Assembly (NCBI GenBank): GCA_964561475.1
Contig: CAZLPU010000009.1
Location: 1 to 64,000 of the forward strand
Direction of reading: 5' to 3'
Origin: CAYUYV01 sp964561475
Lineage (GTDB): Bacteria; Pseudomonadota; Alphaproteobacteria; JAJFIK01
DNA: 64,000 nt
The notes under the pieces are model-generated. The model was given only the letters and a program-made list of their open reading frames with translations. It was not told the DNA's origin and did no database searches. Positions 27,268 to 35,052 of this stretch are shown here, one piece after another; position 1 is the stretch's first letter, and each line of letters opens with the position of its first letter. Position numbers and translations under genes: made by a program.

Positions 27268-28866
27268 TTAAATGGAGTGAACAGAGGATGTCGGAGGATC
27301 CGGCGCCATGGACTGGACCCGCTGCCTGACCTCATCGAACACACTGTCCCAGTGGCCCGGTGATGGCGCGATCACGTCGTTGATCAGTGGTGCGAAGGCA
27401 TCCTGCTCCAGACCGAGACAGGTCCAGGGCGCAACCGGCTGAAGCCGCAGCACCGGTGTGCCTGCTCCGGCGGCCTGATAGGCCACGGCGGTGGGGGCGG
27501 TGATCACCAGATCGAGCTGGCTGAGCAGCGCGGTGGCCCCGTCAATGTCGGCCTTCTGGTCCAGATGGGGCGGGCGGTGAAGGGGGACGCCGGCACCGGT
27601 CTCGAAGGCGGAATGCTCATCTGTATCCAGATCGTACTGAACGGCCACAATCGGTCCGGGGAGGGTGCGGGCGAGTTCGGTCCAGCACGAAAGGGGGGCA
27701 TAGTGACCGGCCCGCAGGCCCGTGCGCTTGCCGCTGCGCCAGCACAGACCGATCCGGGGCCGGTGGTCGGGGGTGAGGCTGGCCAGCCACGCGCCCCAAT
27801 GGGCCCGTTGGCGCGGGTCCGTGGAAAGATAGGCTTGGCGCGGACGAAGGCTCGGGGTCTCCGGCCAGAACAGACCGGGCAGATCCCCGAGCATGACTGC
27901 CCAGTGGGCCGCCTGCGCACCGCCAAGCCAGTCATAGGAGATGTGCCAGGCATCCGGCCGGTCCTCCAGGTGCCAGCCTTCGATCCGCATCTGGGAAAAG
28001 CTCCGGGAGAGGAGGGGGGCAAGGCGAGGCTCGCAGTCCATGGCAACACCGATATGGTCCGTAGAGGTCCTTTCAAGGAGCGCGGGCAGAAGGGCCGCGA
28101 ACATGAGCTGATCGCCCACCCCCTGTTCTCCCATCACCAGAAGGGGGCGGCCCTTGAGGGGCTGTCCACGCCAGTGCTTGAGCCGGTGGAGACGCTGGAC
28201 CGGGCGCTCCGCTGCCTTGTGCCGCCAGGAATAATCGCGCCAGCCCTCGGCAAGCCGTCCGGCCTGGAGGAGGGCGAGGGCCCGGTTCAGCCGCATCTGC
28301 GGCGCTTTGGGCGCCAGGTGGACGGCTCTGTCGTAGCCCTCCAGGGCGTGATCCAGGCGGCCCTCTTCCAGATCCAGGTCGGCGAGACTGGCAAGGGCCG
28401 CGCCATACTCCGGGTCAAGACGGAGGGCTTCCTCGAAAAAGGTTCGTGCGGTGGCCCGGTCTTCCAGGTCTCTCATGGCATTGGCGAGGGAGAGCCACAG
28501 GTCAGGGTGATCCGGCGCCCCGTGGATCGCCTGTTTCAGCAGGCTGACGGCCTCGTCCGGACGGCCTGCCTCTCGGCAGGTGTTGGAAAGATTGACAATG
28601 GCTTTCCGGCGGCCCGGGTCCCGGGCCAGGACATTGCGATAGAACCCGATGGCCGGTTCATGGAGGCCCATGCGCCGCGCGGTGTTGGCGAGCTGGAACA
28701 GGGTTTCGCAGTCATCGGGACTGTGCGCGAGGGCCGCTTCGAAGTGCCCGATGGCATCCTGAAGCCGGCCCTGGCGGACCAGGGCCATGCCGGTGCGCCG
28801 AAGCCTGTCAGCCTTTCCTGGTCCTGAAGGTCTTTTTGCGAACGCTTTTTGCCCCATGGGCTCCAT
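27268..28866 (-). CDS. TPR-domain glycosyltransferase, FlmG-like (flagellin glycosylation)
   Basis: A 532-residue soluble protein with two halves. Residues about 20-200 are tetratricopeptide repeats (QGRLQDAIGHFEAALAHSP, MGLHEPAIGFYRNVLARDP, AGRPDEAVSLLKQAIHGAP, EGRLDHALEGYDRAVHLAP). The second half is a GT-B-like glycosyltransferase starting WRGQPLKGRPLLVMGEQGVGDQLMF and ending with LDLVITAPTAVAYQAAGAGTPVL. This architecture matches Caulobacter FlmG, whose TPR part binds flagellin and whose catalytic part transfers pseudaminic acid. Its place between nonulosonate genes and flagellin supports that role. It lacks a signal peptide. Confidence 0.82.
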   Translation of the reverse strand: MEPMGQKAFAKRPSGPGKADRLRRTGMALVRQGRLQDAIGHFEAALAHSPDDCETLFQLANTARRMGLHEPAIGFYRNVLARDPGRRKAIVNLSNTCREAGRPDEAVSLLKQAIHGAPDHPDLWLSLANAMRDLEDRATARTFFEEALRLDPEYGAALASLADLDLEEGRLDHALEGYDRAVHLAPKAPQMRLNRALALLQAGRLAEGWRDYSWRHKAAERPVQRLHRLKHWRGQPLKGRPLLVMGEQGVGDQLMFAALLPALLERTSTDHIGVAMDCEPRLAPLLSRSFSQMRIEGWHLEDRPDAWHISYDWLGGAQAAHWAVMLGDLPGLFWPETPSLRPRQAYLSTDPRQRAHWGAWLASLTPDHRPRIGLCWRSGKRTGLRAGHYAPLSCWTELARTLPGPIVAVQYDLDTDEHSAFETGAGVPLHRPPHLDQKADIDGATALLSQLDLVITAPTAVAYQAAGAGTPVLRLQPVAPWTCLGLEQDAFAPLINDVIAPSPGHWDSVFDEVRQRVQSMAPDPPTSSVHSI

Positions 28867-28938
28867 CCCTGCCGGTCCTGTGATGGGCCAGGACCGTGGG
28901 GCAGGGATGCTTACAGGGGCTTAAGACGGATCTGACGG

Positions 28939-29709
28939 TCAGCCCAGGGACTCGTCGTGCATGTCGCGCCAGTAGTCGAACATGATGTAGCCGATGGCGA
29001 TGATCGCGACGAAGGCAAAGATCAGATAGACATGGGGCGGCGTGTTCAGCAGAAATTCGATGGCGGACCGGATGGCCGGGTTGTTCGGATTCAACAGGTC
29101 CACAAGGCGGGCGAATTCCTGAATGAAAGCGATGACAGAGGCCACACCGGCCACCACGGCGCTGAAAATCGTCCGGCTGCGCAGGGTGCCCCGGGATCTG
29201 GGTGACGGGTGTTCATAGGGCGGCACGATCCGGCCCTGGCCGTTCAATTCGACGGGGGCAAGAAACAGGGCGATCTCTGCGGCCCGGCGGCTGGTGAGGG
29301 CGGGCAGGGGCGTGTCCGGATCGCCGTCATCGGTCCGGCTCCACCAGAAGAACGCCTGGGCGGCGGCATTGCGCGCCCCCTGATTGAGCCTTTTGAGCAC
29401 CGTGGAGCCGCAGAAGGAGTCCTGCCCGATATTGAAGGCCAGGGACACCAGGGCACTGAATTCGTTTTCATTAAGGGGGACGGTTACGGCGTTGCGGACC
29501 ATGTCCTCGGCAATGGCGAGATCGGCCTCGAAAAGAGTCTCGGCCTCGTCCGCGCCAATGGTCTGCCCCTGGGCCGCGGTGCTGGTGTGGCCAAACCCCA
29601 CCACCCATGCGCCTCCAGGTTCCAGATCCGCCTCTAGGCCCACCCATTCAAATTGGCGAATGATCTGACGACCAAGGTCATTGGTCCGTAAGGCCGCATT
29701 GGCATCCAT
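28939..29709 (-). CDS. GH24 (T4-type) lysozyme with C-terminal membrane anchor
   Basis: Predicted peptidoglycan muramidase of 256 residues. The N-terminal domain follows phage-type lysozymes: LGRQIIRQFEW with the catalytic Glu near residue 21, then DLEPGGAWVVGFGHTS, where the usual catalytic Asp is Glu, with the GHT threonine retained; VPLNENEFSALVSLAFNIG and LKRLNQG match the family. After residue 165 come a hydrophobic stretch (TIFSAVVAGVASVIAFIQEFA) and a final transmembrane helix (VYLIFAFVAIIAIGYIMF). AGGAG before the ATG at 29709 fixes the start. No phage genes surround it; flagellar genes do, 72 bases upstream of flmG-like. Confidence 0.8.
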   Translation of the reverse strand: MDANAALRTNDLGRQIIRQFEWVGLEADLEPGGAWVVGFGHTSTAAQGQTIGADEAETLFEADLAIAEDMVRNAVTVPLNENEFSALVSLAFNIGQDSFCGSTVLKRLNQGARNAAAQAFFWWSRTDDGDPDTPLPALTSRRAAEIALFLAPVELNGQGRIVPPYEHPSPRSRGTLRSRTIFSAVVAGVASVIAFIQEFARLVDLLNPNNPAIRSAIEFLLNTPPHVYLIFAFVAIIAIGYIMFDYWRDMHDESLG

Positions 29710-29826
29710 TCCCGCTCTCCTCTCGCCCCGCATCGTATGGTTGCCGGACAGTAACAGGATTATGCCGCCCGCCAAGTCCAGCAGTCTTTTTGTATCGTCG
29801 ACCCTCGGCGCTGACGGCGGGAAGTC

Positions 29827-29841
29827 TTAACCGGGGCTTAG
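29827..29841 (+). promoter_or_regulatory. CtrA-like box between lysozyme and beta-propeller genes
   Basis: TTAACCGGGGCTTAG is TTAA-N7-TTAG, one base from the CtrA consensus TTAA-N7-TTAA. It lies 79 bases before the plus-strand beta-propeller gene and 117 bases before the lysozyme gene on the minus strand, so it could control either. Function is inferred. Confidence 0.5.
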
Positions 29842-29920
29842 CCGCTTTCTGCCATGCTTGATCGGTGTTGATAGGGGCCCGGAGACCGGGAACCCTGGCC
29901 GGGCGGAGGAGGAGGCTGGC

Positions 29921-32689
29921 ATGACTGAGTTCCTGCCGGTGATCGGCCTTGATGCGAACCTGCTCACGGGGTGGTATGACGCGAAGCGGCTGAACGCGAC
30001 CATTGGGACCGCGCGCCAGACCGTGTCTGCCCAGAACACCGCCACCACACGGGACAATGACAGTGCCCGGGGGCCGACGGATACGGTGCCCCCCTGGCTC
30101 GACATTGATAGCCTGCCGAGCCCCGACGAAAAGCTGCGCAACGCCCTGGCGACCACGACCTTCATCAACGAGAAATCGTCCGCCCTCGGCGGGGGGGATA
30201 TCCATCCCGATCACCGCAAGCTGTTTGCGATCTATAAGGGACTGGATACGCTCCAGGCTATTGCCGGTCATGCGGCGAATGAGGATACTTCGGCCCTTCT
30301 GCTGCGGGGGCTGGACCGGCGCTTCCAGGACGGTCTCAGTGAAGTTCTGACCTATATCGATAATCTCGATACGGCTGATTTTGAATTGACCGCCGGCGCC
30401 AAGCGCAAACAGGCGGATGGAGAGATCGCCGTTCCCCGCACCCTGTCCCAGTTCACCGGTCCGCCGGTACATTTTTCCTCCATCAACGATCCGATGGCCG
30501 GGCTGGCCGGGACGGAGCAATTCACCGTTTCCGTCACCAAAAGCGGCGTGACCACCGCTGTCGCCATGGATCTGAGCGAGATTTCGGGCGATCTCACCCT
30601 CGATGCGGTGGTGGAGCATATGAACGGCAAGATGGAGGCCGCTGGCATGGTCTCCCGGTTCGATCGGGAACGGATTCTGCGGGAGACCGATGAAGTCGAA
30701 GACGACGAGGCCGATCCTAAGCCCCCGCCGGACAGTTTCGGCCTCGTGATCAAAGGGGTGAGCACGGAAGCTCTGTCCTTTTCCGCCAGCAATGCCACGG
30801 CGATGGTCCGGGTGGCGGGTGTATCGGGCACCGGCAACCGGGAGGCGGGCCAGCTTCTCGGCTTCACCGGGATCGACAGCGCCACGCCCCAAATTGACGG
30901 CGGTCCTCGTATCGAGCCGGAGGAACAGGGGGATGAGGAACAGGATACCAGTGTCCAGGCCCAGGCATCGGCGACGGACAGTCAGGGCAACACCTATGTG
31001 ACGGGCACAACCCGTGTGGATCTGGGCAATGGGGCTCCCCTGGGGGAGACCGATGCGTTCATCTCGAAATATGCCTCCACGGGGCAGTTGCTCTGGACCC
31101 GGAGCTTAGGCGCATCCGATGACGCTTCGGCCCAGGCCATCGCCATCGATCAGGATGACAACGTCATCGTGGCCGGACAGGTGACCGGCGATGCGGTGAC
31201 CGGCGCCCTGGGCGGTGGCAAGGATGCCTTCGTCACCAAGCTCGATTCCCGGGGGCAGACCCTCTTTACCCGTCAGGTCTCGCCCACCTCCGATGACGGC
31301 GCCCTGGGCCTTGCCACCGGAACCGATGGCAGCATCTATGTTACGGGGTACACCAACAGCGCCCTGGCATCCGGATTGACCCATGGCGGCGGGACCGATG
31401 GCACGCTGACGAAACTCGATGCCGGTGGCGCACTGGTCTACCAGCGCCAGTTCGGCGGAGCCGGCAATGACCGGGCCGGACAGGTGGCGGTCGCCCAGGA
31501 TGGCAATCTGATTGTCGCGTCCGTGGAGGATGGCAAGGGTGTGGTGCGCAAGTTCAGCGAGACCGATCCCACCGCGGCCCCCCTGTGGGAGATCACCCTG
31601 GGGGATCTGAACGGCGGTCAGATCGGGGCCCTGGCCGTGGACGGCGGCACGGTCTATGTGGCGGGGGGCACCCGGGCAGGAGGCTTGACCGCTGGCGGCA
31701 CGGCCACGGAATTGGGCAGTTACAACGACGCCAGGGACGGGTTCTTTACCCGGATCAATGATGCAGGCGCGACGGCTGCGGCCCAATACACCCAGTATGT
31801 GGGCACGGGCGCATCCGACGACATTCACACCCTTGCCGTTCACAATGGGGATGTGATCCTGGGGGGCGATACCCAGGGAGCGCTGAATGGCGGAGATCTG
31901 AGGGGAACGAAGGACGGTTTCATTGCCCGGTATGGTGCTGACGGTACCCATATGTGGACGGAGCAATATGGCGGACGAGAGAAGATGGCATCCGCCCGGT
32001 CGATCACAGTGGAGGACCAGGGGCGTTCCGTCCTCGATGTTCTGGGTCTGCCCAAGGGTGAAATCGATTATGGCCAGGCCCGCACCGTGACCGCCCATGG
32101 ACCCGTGCGCGCCGGGCAATACTTCTCCGTCGCAGTGGACGGGGGCAGGCCGGAAAAGATCACCATCGAGGCGGATGACACCATGCGGGAGCTGGCCCGC
32201 AAGGTAGAGAATGTCCTCCTGCTGAAAGGGGAGGCCCGTGTCCGGCGCACGAGCGAAGGAGACCGGCTACGCATTGAGGGCGCGGAGAATGTGCGTATCG
32301 AACTGATCCCCGGTGAAGGCAATGACGATGCCTTGAGAGGTCTGGGGCTTGCGGCGGGCACCATCGTCAATGACGGCAGTCTTCTGGACGGGGACGATGA
32401 GGAAGATCCGAACGCGCCCCTGTTTTTCGGTCTTGGCCTGGAACGCAACCTGGACCTGACCAATCGCACGGATGCGACCCATGCCAACAAGGTGATTCTC
32501 GATTCCCTCGCTGCCCTGCGCAAGGCTTTCAACACCTTGACCCGGGATCCGGAACTGGATGCACTGCTGAAGGAAGGGGCCAAGCTGTCAGGCCCTGTGC
32601 CCGCCCATATTCAGGGGCAGTTGGCCAATTACCAGGCGGGGCTGGACCGGCTGCTCGGCGGCGGACCGACCGTCGGCGGACTGTTCTGA
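29921..32689 (+). CDS. Large flagellar-region protein with SBBP-type beta-propeller (possibly FlaEY-like)
   Basis: A 922-residue protein without a signal peptide. Residues 1-200 are polar and helical. A first module (about 215-320: FTVSVTKSGVTTAVAMDLSE, LTLDAVVEHMN) resembles secreted axial proteins such as FlgK, FlgL and FliD. Residues about 360-680 form repeats of the SBBP type (GNTYVTGTT ... DAFISKYASTGQLLWTRSLG; DNVIVAGQV ... DAFVTKLDSRGQ). A second flagellin/hook-associated-like module follows (ITIEADDTMRELARKVENVLL, DRLRIEGAENVRIEL, DALRGLGLA), then a helical end. GGAGG five bases before ATG 29921 sets the start. Position near flagellin recalls Caulobacter FlaEY; I cannot confirm homology. 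Confidence 0.6.
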   Translation: MTEFLPVIGLDANLLTGWYDAKRLNATIGTARQTVSAQNTATTRDNDSARGPTDTVPPWLDIDSLPSPDEKLRNALATTTFINEKSSALGGGDIHPDHRKLFAIYKGLDTLQAIAGHAANEDTSALLLRGLDRRFQDGLSEVLTYIDNLDTADFELTAGAKRKQADGEIAVPRTLSQFTGPPVHFSSINDPMAGLAGTEQFTVSVTKSGVTTAVAMDLSEISGDLTLDAVVEHMNGKMEAAGMVSRFDRERILRETDEVEDDEADPKPPPDSFGLVIKGVSTEALSFSASNATAMVRVAGVSGTGNREAGQLLGFTGIDSATPQIDGGPRIEPEEQGDEEQDTSVQAQASATDSQGNTYVTGTTRVDLGNGAPLGETDAFISKYASTGQLLWTRSLGASDDASAQAIAIDQDDNVIVAGQVTGDAVTGALGGGKDAFVTKLDSRGQTLFTRQVSPTSDDGALGLATGTDGSIYVTGYTNSALASGLTHGGGTDGTLTKLDAGGALVYQRQFGGAGNDRAGQVAVAQDGNLIVASVEDGKGVVRKFSETDPTAAPLWEITLGDLNGGQIGALAVDGGTVYVAGGTRAGGLTAGGTATELGSYNDARDGFFTRINDAGATAAAQYTQYVGTGASDDIHTLAVHNGDVILGGDTQGALNGGDLRGTKDGFIARYGADGTHMWTEQYGGREKMASARSITVEDQGRSVLDVLGLPKGEIDYGQARTVTAHGPVRAGQYFSVAVDGGRPEKITIEADDTMRELARKVENVLLLKGEARVRRTSEGDRLRIEGAENVRIELIPGEGNDDALRGLGLAAGTIVNDGSLLDGDDEEDPNAPLFFGLGLERNLDLTNRTDATHANKVILDSLAALRKAFNTLTRDPELDALLKEGAKLSGPVPAHIQGQLANYQAGLDRLLGGGPTVGGLF

Positions 32690-32712
32690 AGCCTCGGATT
32701 TTCCGGTATTCC

Positions 32713-33162
32713 TTACACCACCTGGTTCAGGGCAAGGGCGGCGGGCTTGGCGGTCTGGGTGGCCCGCAGGGCGGCATTCTTGCCGTAGCCGGTGACCGTG
32801 CGTGTCTTCTCATGGGCCTGTTCGGCAACGGATTTCAGCATGCCCTCGCTCACGGTCCGCATGGCCGACAGGAGCCGGTCATGGGCGGCGAGGACCTCCC
32901 GGAAGCGGGCGGTCATGGTCTTGAAGGTGGCGAGGACAGCGGGTTTTGCCGACGCGATCAAGGATCGGTCCTTGCCGATCAGTGCCATTTCCTGGGTGTA
33001 GACCGCGGAGAGTTTGTTCCGTTCGGCGGCATGGCTGGTAATGTCGCCGGGCCGACGTTCTTTCAACAGACTGATTTCGGTCTCAAGCATGGCCGTCAGC
33101 CGTTCGGTCAGGATGGTGAGCTGTTCCACCCGGTCGGTGGCGTCCCGCGCGGCGATGGGCAT
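32713..33162 (-). CDS. FlgN/FlbY-like flagellar protein
   Basis: An entirely helical 149-residue protein with no signal or membrane segment: VEQLTILTERLTAMLETEISLLKERRPGDI, EMALIGKD, FREVLAAHDRLLSAMRTVSEGMLKSVAEQ. This is the layout of FlgN-type export chaperones and of Caulobacter FlbY, which lies last in the flgI-cheL-flbY operon; here the order is the same. The start codon is one base from the flgJ-like gene's end, so the two are cotranscribed. Family assignment rests on pattern and gene order rather than strong motifs. The gene converges on the beta-propeller gene with a 23-base gap. Confidence 0.65.
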   Translation of the reverse strand: MPIAARDATDRVEQLTILTERLTAMLETEISLLKERRPGDITSHAAERNKLSAVYTQEMALIGKDRSLIASAKPAVLATFKTMTARFREVLAAHDRLLSAMRTVSEGMLKSVAEQAHEKTRTVTGYGKNAALRATQTAKPAALALNQVV

Positions 33163-33163
33163 G

Positions 33164-33517
33164 TCAAATCTCCTGGTAGCGCTGAAGTTCGGTCATGATC
33201 TGGTCCGCAAGGCCGATACCGCCCTGGGAGGTCATGGCCTTGGTGTGTTCCTGGATCAGCAGGGAGCGGAACATGGCCTCGCCCTGTCCGCCCCCGAAAG
33301 GCCCGTCGGTCTTGATGCCCTGGTACAGGGTTTCAAATACGGTGGACAGAAACTGGGCCTCGAACTCCTCAGCCGCTGCCCTGGCCTTGTCCTTGGACTG
33401 GATGGCGCCGCCGGTCATGCGATTGGCAAGGGCCGCCATCCGGTCTTCACGGGAGGCGCTGGAAAGGGCCGCGCCTGAATGGGGTATGGCCGGTGAGAGA
33501 AGGGTGCTCGTGTCCAT
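33164..33517 (-). CDS. flgJ: Single-domain rod-binding protein FlgJ/CheL (no muramidase)
   Basis: Rod-capping protein of 117 residues corresponding only to the N-terminal domain of enterobacterial FlgJ: KARAAAEEFEAQFLSTVFETL, GPFGGGQGEAMFRSLLIQEHTKAM and GGIGLADQIMTELQRYQ are the conserved rod-binding motifs. The peptidoglycan hydrolase half is absent, as is usual in alphaproteobacteria (CheL in Caulobacter), so a separate enzyme must open the wall. It lies 33 bases after flgI and directly before the FlbY-like gene in one operon. Confidence 0.9.
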   Translation of the reverse strand: MDTSTLLSPAIPHSGAALSSASREDRMAALANRMTGGAIQSKDKARAAAEEFEAQFLSTVFETLYQGIKTDGPFGGGQGEAMFRSLLIQEHTKAMTSQGGIGLADQIMTELQRYQEI

Positions 33518-33550
33518 GGGTTGCTCCGGTCCGGTCGACAGGTAGGATGA

Positions 33551-34696
33551 TCAGTGAACCACCAGGTCCGCATGAAGGGCACCCGCTTCCTTGACGCTTT
33601 GCAGGATTTCCATCATGTCCCGGGGGCCGATGCCCAGGGCATTCAATCCGTCCACGAGCATCTGCAAGGTGACAGCTTCCTTCATGACAGTGAGTTTCCG
33701 GTCACTGCCTGTATCCACTTCGATATTGGTGCGCGGTACGGTGACGGTCTCGCCGTTCGGGGAAAAGGGCTCCGGCTGACTGACCAGGGGTGTTTCAGTG
33801 ACCCGGATGGTGAGATTGCCCTGGGCAATGGCGACGGTGCTGACCCGCACCGCATCGCTCATGACGATGGTGCCGGATTGTTCATTGATCACGACACGGG
33901 CGCGCAGATCCGGGCGCACTTCCAACTGCTCGATATCCGTCATCAGGGCCACCATATCGCCCTTGTATCCGTCGGGGAGGGTGAGCCGGACATTGGTCGG
34001 ATCCAGGGCCTGGGCGGCACCTTCACCCAGATAGGCATTGATCGCCTTGCTCATGCGCCGGGCGGTGGTGAGGTCGGGGTTGCGCAGGGACAGGCGCAGA
34101 TGCCGCCGGTTGGCGAGATCAAAGCTGATTTCCCGTTCCACGATGGCACCGTTGGGGATCCGTCCGCTGGTGGTGACATTGGACTTGACGTTCGCCCCAT
34201 CTCCGCTCACGGAAAATCCGCCTACGGTGACCGCTCCCTGGGCCACGGCGTAGACCTGGCCATCAGCGCCGCGCAGGGGCGTGACCAGAAGCTGGCCGCC
34301 GAGGAGACTGCTTGAATCGCCCAAAGTGGAAACGGTGATGTCGATCCGGTTGCCCTGGACCGCGAAGGGGGGCAACTGGGCGGTGACCAGAACGGCGGCG
34401 ACATTCTTGGTATTGATGTTCTCGCCCCTGGTGTTCACGCCGAGCTGTTCCAGCATGGCCTCAAGGCTCTGGCGGGTGAACGCGCTGTTGCGCAGGGAAT
34501 CGCCGGTGCCATCGAGACCGACCACGATGCCGTAACCAATGAGATGGTTGTTCCGGATCCCTTCAAATTCCGCGATGTCCTTGATGCGGGAGGCCTTGGC
34601 AAGATCCGCGGGCAGGAGAAGCACACCCAGGGCGATGATCGCTGCCAGCCAGACCGGCCGCACCATGACCGCCCACCATTCGCCCCGATCCATCAT
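33551..34696 (-). CDS. flgI: Flagellar P-ring protein FlgI
   Basis: Forms the periplasmic P ring around the rod. The 381-residue precursor has a signal peptide (WLAAIIALGVLLLPADLAKA) followed by SRIKDIAEFEGIRNNHLIGYGIVVGLDGTGDS, the FlgI hallmark, then RNSAFTRQSLEAMLEQLG, NVAAVLVTAQLPPFA, GGQLLVTPLRGADGQVYAVAQG and the C-terminal TLQMLVDGLNALGIGPRDMMEILQ. Length matches the family. Two adjacent ATGs (34696, 34693) are possible; AGGGGA lies about ten bases upstream. A sigma-54 promoter about 40 bases upstream drives flgI-flgJ-flbY. Confidence 0.96.
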   Translation of the reverse strand: MMDRGEWWAVMVRPVWLAAIIALGVLLLPADLAKASRIKDIAEFEGIRNNHLIGYGIVVGLDGTGDSLRNSAFTRQSLEAMLEQLGVNTRGENINTKNVAAVLVTAQLPPFAVQGNRIDITVSTLGDSSSLLGGQLLVTPLRGADGQVYAVAQGAVTVGGFSVSGDGANVKSNVTTSGRIPNGAIVEREISFDLANRRHLRLSLRNPDLTTARRMSKAINAYLGEGAAQALDPTNVRLTLPDGYKGDMVALMTDIEQLEVRPDLRARVVINEQSGTIVMSDAVRVSTVAIAQGNLTIRVTETPLVSQPEPFSPNGETVTVPRTNIEVDTGSDRKLTVMKEAVTLQMLVDGLNALGIGPRDMMEILQSVKEAGALHADLVVH

Positions 34697-34736
34697 GGTT
34701 TCAATCCCCTGGCGCTGTTGACCCGGACCAGGGAAT

Positions 34737-34752
34737 TGCGAAGGACGTGCCA
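34737..34752 (-). promoter_or_regulatory. Sigma-54 promoter of flgI operon
   Basis: On the minus strand TGGCACGTCCTTCGCA has a perfect -24 element TGGCACG, invariant GG and GC separated by ten bases, and a -12 element TCGCA. Transcription should start about 30 bases before the flgI ATG. This is one of the best sigma-54 matches in the window. Confidence 0.88.
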
Positions 34753-35052
34753 GGGCCGCGATCGGCGGATTACCAGGGTTTTCCAGGGGGCACGGGGGCG
34801 CGGGCTTGAGCCGGGGGGAACGATCTGCCCGGCGATCGGGCCGTCCGGGGGGCAGGAATTGCCGCCGGGACCTGGGAGGCCGGGACCTGGGAGGAAGGGC
34901 ATGGTGTGCAATGAGGCGCTTGGCGGCGGATCAACGAATAAAAGCATTGTAACTCGGTTGCGGCTCCCGGATCCCATAATTCTCTAGGCTGTGCATCTGC
35001 GACCCCATCCAAATGCGCTCCCAGAGGCGCGGTTCCGAGGGACGATTACGAT
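34753..35052. other. Intergenic region before the G8/RTX gene, with a 15-bp tandem repeat
   Basis: About 300 bases with no gene. It holds two tandem copies of CGGGACCTGGGAGGC (34866-34880 and 34881-34894, the second one base shorter), and an AT-richer patch (34935-34985) with CATAAT that might be a -10 element for the downstream gene, although no -35 fits well. GAGGGA at 35036-35041 may serve as ribosome site. Confidence 0.5.

Noticed and set aside
28939..29709. Prophage remnant marked by the lysozyme
   Set aside because: No holin, tail, capsid or integrase genes nearby; all neighbours are flagellar or glycosylation genes.
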